The translations under genes and the position numbers were made by a program. Under the pieces are notes generated by a model. The model was not told the origin of the DNA, did not search any database, and worked only from the letters and a program-made list of their open reading frames with translations. From NCBI RefSeq assembly GCF_003172935.1, contig NZ_QGKS01000263.1:1-58154 (forward strand): a DNA stretch of 58,154 nt. Direction: 5' to 3'. The stretch is from Micromonospora sicca. Its GTDB lineage: Bacteria > Actinomycetota > Actinomycetes > Mycobacteriales > Micromonosporaceae. Below, piece by piece: positions 16,645 through 24,416 of this stretch. The number at the start of each line of letters is the position of its first letter. The stretch's first letter is position 1.

Positions 16645-16683
16645 GTGCTGGTGACCCCGGTGACGGTCGGGTTTCCGGCATGA
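16645..16683 (+). CDS. Possible 12-residue leader peptide coupled to acyltransferase
   Basis: GAGGAGGAG at 16630-16638 is the only strong ribosome site before the acyltransferase, but it stands 41 bases from that ATG. It is 6 bases from a GTG that opens a 12-codon frame (MLVTPVTVGFPA) whose stop overlaps the acyltransferase start as ATGA. Translation of the acyltransferase may therefore depend on this leader. Confidence 0.35.
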   Translation: MLVTPVTVGFPA

Positions 16684-17882
16684 CCGCCGCCCCGACCACC
16701 GGTGCCGCCCGGGCCTCGGCGGTCGCCGGCCGCCTGCCGTCGCTGACCGGGCTGCGCTGGGTCGCCGCCCTGCTGGTCTTCGGCTTCCACGTCGCCACCA
16801 TGCGGATCGTGGCCGAGCCGGACTACCAGGCGGTCGTCGACTGGCTGTTCACCCTCGGCCTCTCCGGCGTGGAGTTCTTCTTCATCCTCAGTGGATTCGT
16901 GCTGGTCTGGTCGTACCGGGACGGCGAGCGCCGGCGGACCTTCCTGCGCCGGCGGCTCGCCAAGATCTACCCGAACCACCTGCTGATGTGGGTGGTGGTG
17001 CTCCTCGTCGGGCTCTGGTTCGCCGACCCGGTCAACGGCTGGGCGGCGCTGGGCAACCTGGCCCTGGTGCAGGCCTGGAATCCCACCCCCGGCTACTTCT
17101 ACAGCGTCAACACGGTCAGCTGGTCGCTCTCCTGCGAGCTGTTCTTCTACCTCTGCCTGCCGTTCGTGCTGCCGGTGCTGCGCCGGCTGCGTCCCGCCGC
17201 CCTGTGGGCGGTGGTGGTCGCCGCGCCGCTGCTGATCGTCGCGCTCTGGCCGGGCCAGCGCCTGGTGCCCGAGGAGAGCCGGTGGTGGTTCACCCAGGTC
17301 TTCCCGCTGCTGCGGTCCCTGGAGTTCTGGATGGGCGTGGCCGCGGCCGAGCTGATGCGCCGGGGGCGCTGGCGGGGGCCGGGCCTGACCCCCGCCAGCC
17401 TGCTCTTCGTGGCGACCTGGGCGGTCGCCGCGCAGTGGATCCGGGCGGAACTCTGGGCGGGCCTGCTGGCGGTGGCGTACCTGCTGGTCATCACCGCCGC
17501 CGCCGACGCGGACGTGCGCGGCCGGCGCACCCCGTGGCGGTCCCGGCCGATGGTCTGGCTCGGTGAGGTCTCCTTCGCCTTCTACCTGGTGCACGTCTTC
17601 GTGATGGTCACCGTGCTCCGACTGACCGGTCACTACGGGGTCGGGCTGCCGGGCTGGTGGGGCCCGCTCGCCGTGCTCGGCTTCCTGGTGGTCAACCTGG
17701 TGCTCGCCGGGGCCCTGCACCGGTACGTCGAGATGCCGATGATGCGCCGGCTGGGACCGCCCCGCCGGGCCCGCGCGCGGAGCGCCCCGGCCGCCGTCAC
17801 GCCGGCCCAGGTCGGACCCGCCACCGCCCGCGACGGGCAGGTCAGGCCGATCGAGTACGCCGGGCGGCGCGACCCGGCCTGA
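16680..17882 (+). CDS. Membrane acyltransferase, acyltransferase 3 (OafA) family
   Basis: A 400-residue integral membrane protein with about ten hydrophobic segments. The start LPSLTGLRWVAALLVFGFHV carries the catalytic His of this family, and GVEFFFILSGFVLVWSYRDG with the RRRLAKIYPNHL segment completes the N-terminal signature. Such proteins move acetyl or other acyl groups onto surface polysaccharides, peptidoglycan, lipids or secreted antibiotics. The neighbours do not reveal the acceptor. The Arg/Ala/Pro-rich C-terminal tail after about residue 355 is probably cytoplasmic. Confidence 0.92.
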   Translation: MTAAPTTGAARASAVAGRLPSLTGLRWVAALLVFGFHVATMRIVAEPDYQAVVDWLFTLGLSGVEFFFILSGFVLVWSYRDGERRRTFLRRRLAKIYPNHLLMWVVVLLVGLWFADPVNGWAALGNLALVQAWNPTPGYFYSVNTVSWSLSCELFFYLCLPFVLPVLRRLRPAALWAVVVAAPLLIVALWPGQRLVPEESRWWFTQVFPLLRSLEFWMGVAAAELMRRGRWRGPGLTPASLLFVATWAVAAQWIRAELWAGLLAVAYLLVITAAADADVRGRRTPWRSRPMVWLGEVSFAFYLVHVFVMVTVLRLTGHYGVGLPGWWGPLAVLGFLVVNLVLAGALHRYVEMPMMRRLGPPRRARARSAPAAVTPAQVGPATARDGQVRPIEYAGRRDPA

Positions 17883-18000
17883 GGCGGGCCCCCGCTCCGC
17901 CCGATCGCTGTCGGTCCATGCTGGTCAGTGCGGCGATCTGACTCGTGGCGACACGCCCGGCGGCGATGCGGCACCACGCCGTCGGCGGTAGCGTGGTTCC

Positions 18001-18531
18001 GTGCTTCCGGTCGCGCTCACCTGTCCCCTGTGGTGGGTGGCGCGCTGGACGGCCCGCATGCTGGCCAGTCTCGCCGTCGCCGTCGCGGTCGCCTGCTCGC
18101 TCGGCGCCGCCACCCTGCCCGTCGGCGCGGCCGCCGCCGCCCAGGCGGCCCCGGTCACCGAGCTGGCCTCCGCGGTCCCGGCACCCTCCTGGTCCACGAC
18201 CCGGCCGGCCCTCCAGCTCGGCGCCCGCGCCGTTCCCGAGCCCGGCGACCGGCCCGAGGACGCGGGCCGCGCCCCGAGCGGCGCAACCGCCTTCGACGCG
18301 GGCCTGGTGTTGCCCGGAGGGACCACCGCGGACCGGGGGCGGGTCGCACGGGCGTCCACCGGCGCGGCTGCCGGCGACGTCGTGGCCGGGACCGGCCAGC
18401 AGGCCCTGCCGGTGGGCAGCGGCTCCCCGCTGGCGGCTTGGCGGACCGTGGTCGCCGCGGTCTCGAAGGAGCGCGTCCCGCGCGGAACCGCCCCGGCGGC
18501 CCTCGGCTCGCGGGCCCCGCCGACCCGCTGA
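18001..18531 (+). CDS. Secreted hypothetical protein
   Basis: Not recognised. The 176-residue product begins with a plausible signal peptide: a basic or aromatic start, then MLASLAVAVAVACSLGAATL, ending near GAAAAAQAAP. The remainder is Ala, Gly, Pro and Thr-rich with no visible domain and probably little fixed structure. Third codon positions are strongly GC, which supports coding. The GTG start at 18001 lies 6 bases after a TAGCGT box, so the message may be leaderless; ATG at 18058 is an alternative that would leave a shorter signal peptide. It precedes the membrane protein gene by 152 bases. Confidence 0.6.
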   Translation: MLPVALTCPLWWVARWTARMLASLAVAVAVACSLGAATLPVGAAAAAQAAPVTELASAVPAPSWSTTRPALQLGARAVPEPGDRPEDAGRAPSGATAFDAGLVLPGGTTADRGRVARASTGAAAGDVVAGTGQQALPVGSGSPLAAWRTVVAAVSKERVPRGTAPAALGSRAPPTR

Positions 18532-18683
18532 CCGCCCGCGGGCCACGCCCGCAGCCGTTCTCCACCGAACCTCACCCCCGCACCCCGCCCGACGGCGGCC
18601 CGGTGGCGCCCATTCCGGTCGCGCCCCGCCGCGCCGGGGCGTGCGGACCTCCTCCGCCACATCGCTCCCGTGAGGTGCCCACC

Positions 18684-19472
18684 ATGCAGACCGTTCTCTA
18701 CCAGTTCCTGATCGAGATCCCGCAGGCCGCCGCCATCTGGTCGGCCCTGCTCCTGCTCGCCCTGGCCCTGCTCGCCGCGCTGGTCGCCCGCCCCGAGCGG
18801 GAGAGCCCGTCCGACGCCGAGCCGGTCCCCGACCCGGCCGCCGAGGAGGCGGCCCGCCTCGCCGACCTGCGCCGGTACGCCGACGAGGTGGCGGTGGCCG
18901 CCGCCGGGGCCGCCCAGACCGCGCGTCGACGGCGGGAGCAGTGGCTGCGCGCCCAGGACGAGGTCGACCGGGCCTGGCAGGCGTACGACGAAGCGGAGAC
19001 CGCCGCCCGTCGGCTTGCCGGCGCCGCCGTGCTGCCCGCGCCGCGTACCCCGCGGACTCCGGCGGAGTACGCCACCCGGGAGCGGTGGCTGCACCACGCG
19101 GCGATGGGGGCGCACTGGCGGGGTGAGCTGTCCGCACGGCGACTCGCCGACGTCCTGGCGCACCGGAACGGGTGGGACCCGCGCCGGCACCCGGCGGAAC
19201 AGGAGATCGTCCTCGCCCGGGTGGTACGCGACGTGCGGCGGGCCGGCTACCGCACGGCGGCCGAGCGGGAGCAGCGGGCCTGGCGGGACGCGGAACTGGC
19301 CGCCGAGGCGGCCCGCGCGCTGGCCGTCGAGGCGTACGCCGCCGCGGCGGCGCTGCGGGCCGGCCCGGCCCCGGTACGCCGGACGGAGTCGACGACCCAG
19401 GCCCTCGCCCCGGTGGCGGCCGGCGCCGCCCCGGCCCGTCCGGCACGCTGGCGGCCCGCGCGGGTTGGCTGA
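18684..19472 (+). CDS. Membrane-anchored coiled-coil hypothetical protein
   Basis: Not recognised. The 262-residue protein has one membrane segment near residues 15-36 (IWSALLLLALALLAALVA) followed by an Ala/Arg/Glu-rich region that should form long helices or a coiled coil (ADLRRYADEVAVAAAGAAQ, AEREQRAWRDAELAAEAARA). The C-terminus is Ala/Pro-rich. The ATG at 18684 has GAGGTG 8 bases upstream. An in-frame extension further upstream exists, but it covers the gap after the previous gene and is not supported by a ribosome site. A structural role at the membrane is possible; nothing more can be said. Confidence 0.65.
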   Translation: MQTVLYQFLIEIPQAAAIWSALLLLALALLAALVARPERESPSDAEPVPDPAAEEAARLADLRRYADEVAVAAAGAAQTARRRREQWLRAQDEVDRAWQAYDEAETAARRLAGAAVLPAPRTPRTPAEYATRERWLHHAAMGAHWRGELSARRLADVLAHRNGWDPRRHPAEQEIVLARVVRDVRRAGYRTAAEREQRAWRDAELAAEAARALAVEAYAAAAALRAGPAPVRRTESTTQALAPVAAGAAPARPARWRPARVG

Positions 19473-19763
19473 ATTGTGACCTGAAATTGGTGAGCCTGGT
19501 CACGCGAATCGGGAAACGGTCATCCGGGTCAGTCGGGGCTGATCCACCCCGCAATTTCCGGTCGCTCGCCACCCGATGTCCGATTGTGGCCTGACGGTTC
19601 CGTCATAACTGCTTGTCCCATTGAGTGACGTCAGTGACGGGCTGTTCCGGTCAGAGTAATGGTGACCGAGGTTTAAGCAGGTGGGGGTGCTTGGCACGGG
19701 GGATACCCACCGGTAGTGTCAGCGCGTCCGGTGCGGTTTCCGATCGCAAGAAGCGACGCCGCG
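19473..19763. other. Gene-free upstream region of the c-di-AMP riboswitch
   Basis: About 290 bases of lower GC content than the flanks, without a credible gene. It should hold the promoter for the riboswitch transcript. TTGAGTGACGTCAGTGACG near 19620 and AGTAATGG near 19660 are candidate elements, but no confident -35/-10 pair can be set. Confidence 0.5.
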
Positions 19764-19892
19764 CCGACCCGCTCAATCGTGATCTCACGAACCGGGGACC
19801 CAGTGCACGTCCGGGGTGAATCCGCGAGCCACGGCCCGCGGTAGGGCGACTTCCCGCCCGAATCCGTCAGCTAACCCGGTAGGCGGTGTCGG
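19764..19892 (+). ncRNA. Cyclic di-AMP riboswitch (ydaO/yuaA class)
   Basis: The conserved ydaO core is present in order: CGCTCAATCGTGATCTCACG, then AACCGGGGACCCAG, GGGGTGAATCC, CGGTAGGGCGACTTCCCGCC, CGAATCCGTCAGCTAACCC and GGTAGGCGG. The closing P1 helix pairs CCGAC (19764-19768) with GTCGG (19888-19892). In actinobacteria this class senses c-di-AMP and usually precedes genes for cell-wall hydrolases or secreted peptidases. Here it lies about 235 bases before an exported C39-like peptidase gene on the same strand. High c-di-AMP normally turns such genes off. Confidence 0.95.
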
Positions 19893-19908
19893 AAGGAGTT
19901 CCAACATC

Positions 19909-19977
19909 GTGCAGTTCGATCCCATCCCCCGTCCGTCCCCCCGCCTCCACGGCGCCGCGGTGCCGTCGCTCGCCTGA
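19909..19977 (+). CDS. Possible 22-residue leader ORF after riboswitch
   Basis: GGAAGGAG begins at the last two bases of the riboswitch P1 helix and stands 10 bases before a GTG that opens a 22-codon frame (VQFDPIPRPSPRLHGAAVPS and two more) ending at TGA. It is out of frame with the peptidase gene. The placement means P1 formation could directly hide or free this ribosome site. Proline-rich content could also stall ribosomes. Confidence 0.35.
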   Translation: MQFDPIPRPSPRLHGAAVPSLA

Positions 19978-20008
19978 CCGGCGCGCTGACTCCGGCATCC
20001 GCCCTGCT

Positions 20009-20024
20009 GCCCGGTTGACCGGGC
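20009..20024 (+). terminator. Short hairpin in riboswitch-to-gene leader
   Basis: GCCCGG-TTGA-CCGGGC followed by GCCCCC, between the riboswitch and the peptidase start. It could be part of the expression platform; there is no U tract. Confidence 0.3.
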
Positions 20025-20126
20025 GCCCCCTTCCCGCGGTCGCACCGCCCTGATCCCTCGTCACGCGTGAGTTCCTCCGCGCGTCGGATCGGCGTGCGCC
20101 GCTCCCGCCTTCCGTGGAGGACCAAG

Positions 20127-20948
20127 ATGAAGCACACCCTGAAGCGGCAGCTGCGGCGCCTCGCCACCGAGCGCCCGTACCAGATCGTGGCTGGCTCCGC
20201 CGCCGCGCTCGTGCTGGCCTCCGGCACCGGCGCCCTGCTCGCCGGCACCGGCGACGCGCCCGTCCGCCAGGAGACCACCGCCGCCGTCTCCGAGCTGGCC
20301 CCGCGTCTCGGCGACGTGGCCACCCGCAGTCAGGAGCGGATCGCCGCCGTCCCGTCGACCTCGCCCAGCCCCAAGCCGTCGCCGACGGCGACCTCGGCCA
20401 AGCCGGACCCGGACCTGACCCGCAAGGCGGCGCCGAAGCCGCCGTCGACCAAGGTCCTCGACTACACCTACGAGGCGCAGACCGCCTACTGGAACTGCGG
20501 CCCGGCCGCGGTGCGCAACGCGCTCAGCGCGAGCGGCGTCGAGACCACTCAGGACGCGATGGTCGCCCCCCTGAACGCCGGTGAGAACGGCACCAACTCG
20601 GCCGAGGACACCACCCGCGGGCTCAACCAGATGGTCAAGGGCAACCCGTACCGGACCCACATGATCCCCGGCCCGGCCACCCCGGCCCAGATGGACCAGC
20701 TCCAGGCCGACGTGGTCAAGGCCATCACCGACGGCCGCGGCGTGGTCGCCAACATCGTCGGCTCCGCCACCGACACCGACGGCGGCTGGCACTCGTTCCC
20801 CGGCGGCCACTACATCGCCGTGGTCGGCTACAAGAACGACGGCCGGACCGTCCGGATCGCCGACTCGGCGAACCCGGCGCTGCCGGCGTACTGGATCACC
20901 ACGATCGACCTGGCGAACTGGATGGCCACCCGCGGCTACTCCGCCTGA
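20127..20948 (+). CDS. Exported C39-family peptidase-like protein
   Basis: A 273-residue protein: basic start MKHTLKRQLRRLATE, hydrophobic segment IVAGSAAALVLASGTGALLAG (about 21-40) acting as signal peptide or anchor, a Ser/Pro/Thr/Lys linker to about residue 115, then a papain-fold C39-like domain. Its catalytic Cys is in TAYWNCGPAAVRNAL and its His in FPGGHYIAVVGY, with Asp in VRIADSANP. This fold is shared by bacteriocin-processing peptidases and by wall-associated hydrolases; the target is unknown. ATG at 20127 has GTGGAGG upstream. The c-di-AMP riboswitch upstream argues for a role in wall turnover, germination or osmotic stress. Confidence 0.88.
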   Translation: MKHTLKRQLRRLATERPYQIVAGSAAALVLASGTGALLAGTGDAPVRQETTAAVSELAPRLGDVATRSQERIAAVPSTSPSPKPSPTATSAKPDPDLTRKAAPKPPSTKVLDYTYEAQTAYWNCGPAAVRNALSASGVETTQDAMVAPLNAGENGTNSAEDTTRGLNQMVKGNPYRTHMIPGPATPAQMDQLQADVVKAITDGRGVVANIVGSATDTDGGWHSFPGGHYIAVVGYKNDGRTVRIADSANPALPAYWITTIDLANWMATRGYSA

Positions 20949-20964
20949 TCCACTCCGCGTCACC

Positions 20965-20999
20965 CGTCGGGCACCGGCTCCTGGAGCCGGTGCCCGACG
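20965..20999 (+). terminator. Terminator after the C39-like gene
   Basis: A perfect 17-bp palindrome (CGTCGGGCACCGGCTCC and its complement) around one base, 17 bases after the stop codon. Confidence 0.8.
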
Positions 21000-21070
21000 T
21001 CGTATGCCCGACCGTACGGGCCGCCGCCGGCTCTCGCGCGTGGTGTCCCACCGGTGGCACACTGCGCCCT

Positions 21071-21823
21071 ATGGGCGACGAGACGGGTACCCGCCAGCTG
21101 TTGCTGCTGCACGGCCTGGGCGCCACCGGCGAGGTGTGGCTGCCCTGGGCGCCGCTGCTGGAGCGCCGGTGGGCGGGGCGGTGGCTCGCCCCCGACCTGG
21201 CCGGGCACGGTTGGTCGCCGCCGTTGCCGGCGTACACCTTCGCGGCGCTGGCCCGGCGGGTCGTGGATGGCCTGGCGCCGGTCGCCGACCGGCTGGGACC
21301 GCGGGACCGGCTCGTGGTGCTCGGGCACTCGCTCGGCGGGGTGGTGGCGTTGGCGCTGGCCGCCCGGCAGCTCGGCCTGGCCATCGAGGCGGTGGTCGGG
21401 CTGGGCATCAAGGCGGTCTGGTCGCCCGCCGAGCTGGACAAGGCCCGGGAGCTGGCCGAGCGGCCGGTCACCTGGTTCGCCAGCCGGGACGAGGCGGCCC
21501 GCCGTTACCTGCGGGTCTCCGGCCTCGCCGGCCTCTTCGCCCCGGACCACCCGGTGGTCGACGCCGGCCTGCGCCGGGAGGACGGCCGCTGGCGGCTGGC
21601 GATGGACCCGGCCGCGTTCGGGGTCGGGGAGCCGCGGCTGGCGGCGCTGCTCGCGGCGACCGACGTGCCGGTGCTGCTGGCTCGCGGCGAGCACGATCCG
21701 ATGGTGACCGACGCCCAGCTCAAGGAGTTCGGCGTCCCGGTGGCCACCCTGCCCGGCCCGGGGCACAACGCCCACGTCGAGGACCCGGAGGCGGTCCTCG
21801 CCCTCCTCGACCCGTACCACTGA
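21071..21823 (+). CDS. Alpha/beta hydrolase
   Basis: A 250-residue single-domain hydrolase. The oxyanion region LLLLHGLGATGEVW, nucleophile elbow VLGHSLGGVVAL (Ser), acid RGEHDPMVTD (Asp) and catalytic His in GPGHNAHVEDPEA are all in place, so it should be active. The family covers esterases, lipases, epoxide hydrolases and C-C hydrolases; the substrate is not predictable. The ATG at 21071 is close behind a weak CACACT box. The cis-prenyltransferase gene follows 33 bases later, so the two may be cotranscribed. Confidence 0.88.
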   Translation: MGDETGTRQLLLLHGLGATGEVWLPWAPLLERRWAGRWLAPDLAGHGWSPPLPAYTFAALARRVVDGLAPVADRLGPRDRLVVLGHSLGGVVALALAARQLGLAIEAVVGLGIKAVWSPAELDKARELAERPVTWFASRDEAARRYLRVSGLAGLFAPDHPVVDAGLRREDGRWRLAMDPAAFGVGEPRLAALLAATDVPVLLARGEHDPMVTDAQLKEFGVPVATLPGPGHNAHVEDPEAVLALLDPYH

Positions 21824-21856
21824 TGCGCGGGCGGGTTGAGGTGGTTATATCTGATC

Positions 21857-22639
21857 ATGATGCAGCCCATCCGCCGCCTTGCCTATGAGCTCTACGCCCG
21901 CCGTCTCCGCGCCCAACTGGCTCATCAGACACTGCCGCGCCACGTTGCCATGGTGACGGACGGAAACCGCCGGTGGGCCCGGCAGATGGGCTTCGACGAC
22001 CCCGGGCTGGGCCACCGGTACGGCGCGGAGCACATCCACGAGGTACTGGGCTGGTGTGCCGACACGGGCATCCGCCACGTCACGCTCTTCGTCGCCTCCG
22101 TGGACAACATGCGCAAACGCGCGTCCGACGAGGTCGAGAACCTGATGCGGATGATCGAGGAGGTCGTCGCGGAGCCACTCCTGCGCCCGGCCAACCCGTG
22201 GCGGCTCCACCTGGCCGGCCGCGCGGACGTGCTACCCGACTCGACCCGCCACGCCCTGAAACTCGCCGAGGACGCCACCCGTGAGCGGGGCGCCGACTTC
22301 CACCTCACGGTCGCCATCGGCTACGACGGCCGCGAGGAGATCGTCAGTGCGGTTCGTTCGCTGCTGGAGGACGAGGCGAGAGCGGGCGCCGCACTCGACG
22401 ACGTCGCGCAACGCCTCACCGCCGACGCCATCGCGGCGCGTCTGTACACCGGCGGCCAGCCCGACCCGGATCTGGTCATCCGCACCAGCGGAGAACGTCG
22501 CATGTCCGGGTTCCTGCTCTGGCAGGCCGCCTACTCCGAGCTGTACTTCTGCGACGTGTACTGGCCCGGCTTCCGGAAGATCGATTTCCTGCGCGCCCTG
22601 CGCTCCTACTCCGCTCGTGGTCGACGATTCGGGGCGTGA
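21857..22639 (+). CDS. Short-type cis-prenyltransferase (UppS/Z-FPP synthase family)
   Basis: A 260-residue Z-isoprenyl diphosphate synthase. The pyrophosphate site is VAMVTDGNRRWARQ (catalytic Asp), and the conserved C-terminal RTSGERRMSGFLLWQAAYSE and FCDVYWPGFRKIDFLRAL are intact. Length and the PRHVAM...GAEHIHEVLGWC pattern resemble mycobacterial Rv1086, which makes Z,E-farnesyl diphosphate, more than the longer decaprenyl enzyme. Product chain length is therefore uncertain. It could feed the lipid carrier of the wall-polymer locus that begins just downstream. ATG at 21857 or 21860; GAGGTGG is 12 bases upstream. Confidence 0.9.
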   Translation: MMQPIRRLAYELYARRLRAQLAHQTLPRHVAMVTDGNRRWARQMGFDDPGLGHRYGAEHIHEVLGWCADTGIRHVTLFVASVDNMRKRASDEVENLMRMIEEVVAEPLLRPANPWRLHLAGRADVLPDSTRHALKLAEDATRERGADFHLTVAIGYDGREEIVSAVRSLLEDEARAGAALDDVAQRLTADAIAARLYTGGQPDPDLVIRTSGERRMSGFLLWQAAYSELYFCDVYWPGFRKIDFLRALRSYSARGRRFGA

Positions 22640-22682
22640 CCACCCGGACGAGCACCGTCGGACGCCGCGACGGAAGGACTGC

Positions 22683-24395
22683 TCAGGGCGTGGGGGACAG
22701 GGGGGAGCCGTGCTGGGCGACGGCGTCCGCGGCCCGGGGCGCCGGCGGGTTCCAGTCCGGTTCGAGCTGGCGGCGGGCGGCGTCGACGAACGCCTCCGCG
22801 TACGAGTCGGCCGGGAAGTCGCCGAGGTAGCGGCTCCGGGTGGCCCAGCGGTCGGCCGCCTTCGGGTCGGTGTCGAGCAGCTCCGCCAGCACCTCGTCCA
22901 CGTTGGACATGTCCCGGCGCAGCACGTAACCGGAGCCGGCCAGCGGGAACTGTTCGACGAAGTGCTCGCCGTCGACACCCATGTCGGTCACCGCGTACGG
23001 CTTGCCGGAGTAGAGGTAGTCCGAGATGACCCCGGAGACGTCCGAGACCAGCGCGTCGGAGCGGTTGACGCACTCGGTCAGGGTCAGCTCGCGGGTGGCC
23101 GCGCCCCAGAGGTGCGCCCGTCCCGTCCGGGCCTGGTCGGCGGCGAGCAGCTCGGTCAGCCGGGCGAGCTGCCGGGCCGAGGTCGGGTTCTGCCCGGTGT
23201 ACGGGTGGGCCCGCAGGATCACCGTGGCGCCGCGGTCGAGCAGCCGGCGGATCACCGTCTCGGCCACGGGCAGGGAGCAGTAGTCGGCGTCGGCGTGGTG
23301 CCCGGTCCAGGTCGGGGTGTAGAGCACCGTCGGGGCGGCCAGGCGGCGCGCCGGCTCCCGCCGTACCTCGATCCCCTCCACCTGCGGGCGGCCGACCACG
23401 ACGAACTTCTCCGCGGGGATCTCCACGCCGGCCCGGGCGTACCGGTCGATCGCGGCCGGCCCGGCCACGAAGATCCGGTCGAAGATCGCCGACACCGGGT
23501 TGGCGCTGGGGGCCTTGTCGCTGTCGCCGTGGTGCAGCTGGACATGGGTGAGCTGCGAGAAGCGGATGCAGTGGCTGTTCTTCGCGCCGTGGTTGACGTA
23601 GAACGCCGCCCGCAGGCTCGGCACCAGCGCCTCGTCCATCGTCTTGAGGGTCGGGCAGAAGACGACCGGGGCGCTGGTGGCGGCCGCGATGGCCGGCAGG
23701 AACTCCGGCTCGCGCAGCAGCACCAGGAACGGCCGGCCGATCCGTTCCAGGTAGGGCAGCCACATGGTGACCTGGTACTCCGACCCGGGCGGCGCGGAGA
23801 AGTAGAGCAGGAACTCCGGCTGGTGGCGGCGCAGCGCCCGGCCCACCGGACCGCCGCCGGCCGGCGGCCGGAACCGCCGCCGGGCGAGGTCGAGGCCGAC
23901 CGCCGCGCAGCCGGGTGCGACCAGCAGGACGGCGACCAGCGGCACCCACGCGGGCAGGGTGGCGGCGGCGGCGACCGCGACGAGCCCGAGCAGCACCAGC
24001 AGCGCGTCGCCGAGCCGCTCCGTGACCCGCGGCGTCCAGGTGCGGACCGGCAGGTTGGCGGCGCGGATCTCCAGGGCGCCCGCGGCGCGCAGCGGCGCGG
24101 CCAGCAGGACCAGGCCGAGCAGGACCAGCGCGGTGGCGGCGAGCGCCGGGTGGAAACCGCCGTCGAGCCGGCGGGCGTACCCGACCAGGATGCCCGCGGC
24201 GACCAGGACCGACTCGGCGACGCCGTCGGCGCCCGGTCGGATCCGGCGTTCCACCGCGGCGGCCGCGAGGGCGGCCACCGCGATCGCCAGCCCCCACCCG
24301 GTCGCCCCGGTGAGCGCCACGACGAGGAACGCCAGCACCGCCAGCCCGGTGGTCAGCACCCGGGCGAGCAGCTTCCGGACCAGGTCACCACGCAT
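22683..24395 (-). CDS. CDP-polyol phosphotransferase, TagF/TagB-like
   Basis: A 570-residue protein. The N-terminal 190 residues hold several hydrophobic segments (VLTTGLAVLAFLVVALTG and others). The rest is a GT-B type glycerophosphotransferase domain: LHHGDSDKAPSANP, VVVGRPQVEG, VLYTPTWTGHH, ILRAHPYTGQN and the final SDALVSDVSGVISDYLYSGKP. The two conserved His in HHGDSDK and RAHPY are the expected catalytic pair. Such enzymes move glycerol- or ribitol-phosphate from CDP donors onto teichoic acid primers or chains. The upstream gene makes CDP-ribitol, so ribitol-phosphate is the likely unit. It is last in a leftward operon, 21 bases after the CDP-ribitol synthase. Confidence 0.9.
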   Translation of the reverse strand: MRGDLVRKLLARVLTTGLAVLAFLVVALTGATGWGLAIAVAALAAAAVERRIRPGADGVAESVLVAAGILVGYARRLDGGFHPALAATALVLLGLVLLAAPLRAAGALEIRAANLPVRTWTPRVTERLGDALLVLLGLVAVAAAATLPAWVPLVAVLLVAPGCAAVGLDLARRRFRPPAGGGPVGRALRRHQPEFLLYFSAPPGSEYQVTMWLPYLERIGRPFLVLLREPEFLPAIAAATSAPVVFCPTLKTMDEALVPSLRAAFYVNHGAKNSHCIRFSQLTHVQLHHGDSDKAPSANPVSAIFDRIFVAGPAAIDRYARAGVEIPAEKFVVVGRPQVEGIEVRREPARRLAAPTVLYTPTWTGHHADADYCSLPVAETVIRRLLDRGATVILRAHPYTGQNPTSARQLARLTELLAADQARTGRAHLWGAATRELTLTECVNRSDALVSDVSGVISDYLYSGKPYAVTDMGVDGEHFVEQFPLAGSGYVLRRDMSNVDEVLAELLDTDPKAADRWATRSRYLGDFPADSYAEAFVDAARRQLEPDWNPPAPRAADAVAQHGSPLSPTP

Positions 24396-24416
24396 GTCGG
24401 TCGTCCGTTCGGTGGG

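Noticed and set aside
16238..16801. N-terminal extension of alkB
   Set aside because: The extra 188 residues are Pro, Arg and Gly-rich, cross into the acyltransferase gene and have no ribosome site; the GTG at 16237 fits the family.
20960..21820. Minus-strand frame opposite the alpha/beta hydrolase
   Set aside because: No motifs; the plus-strand hydrolase has an intact catalytic triad.
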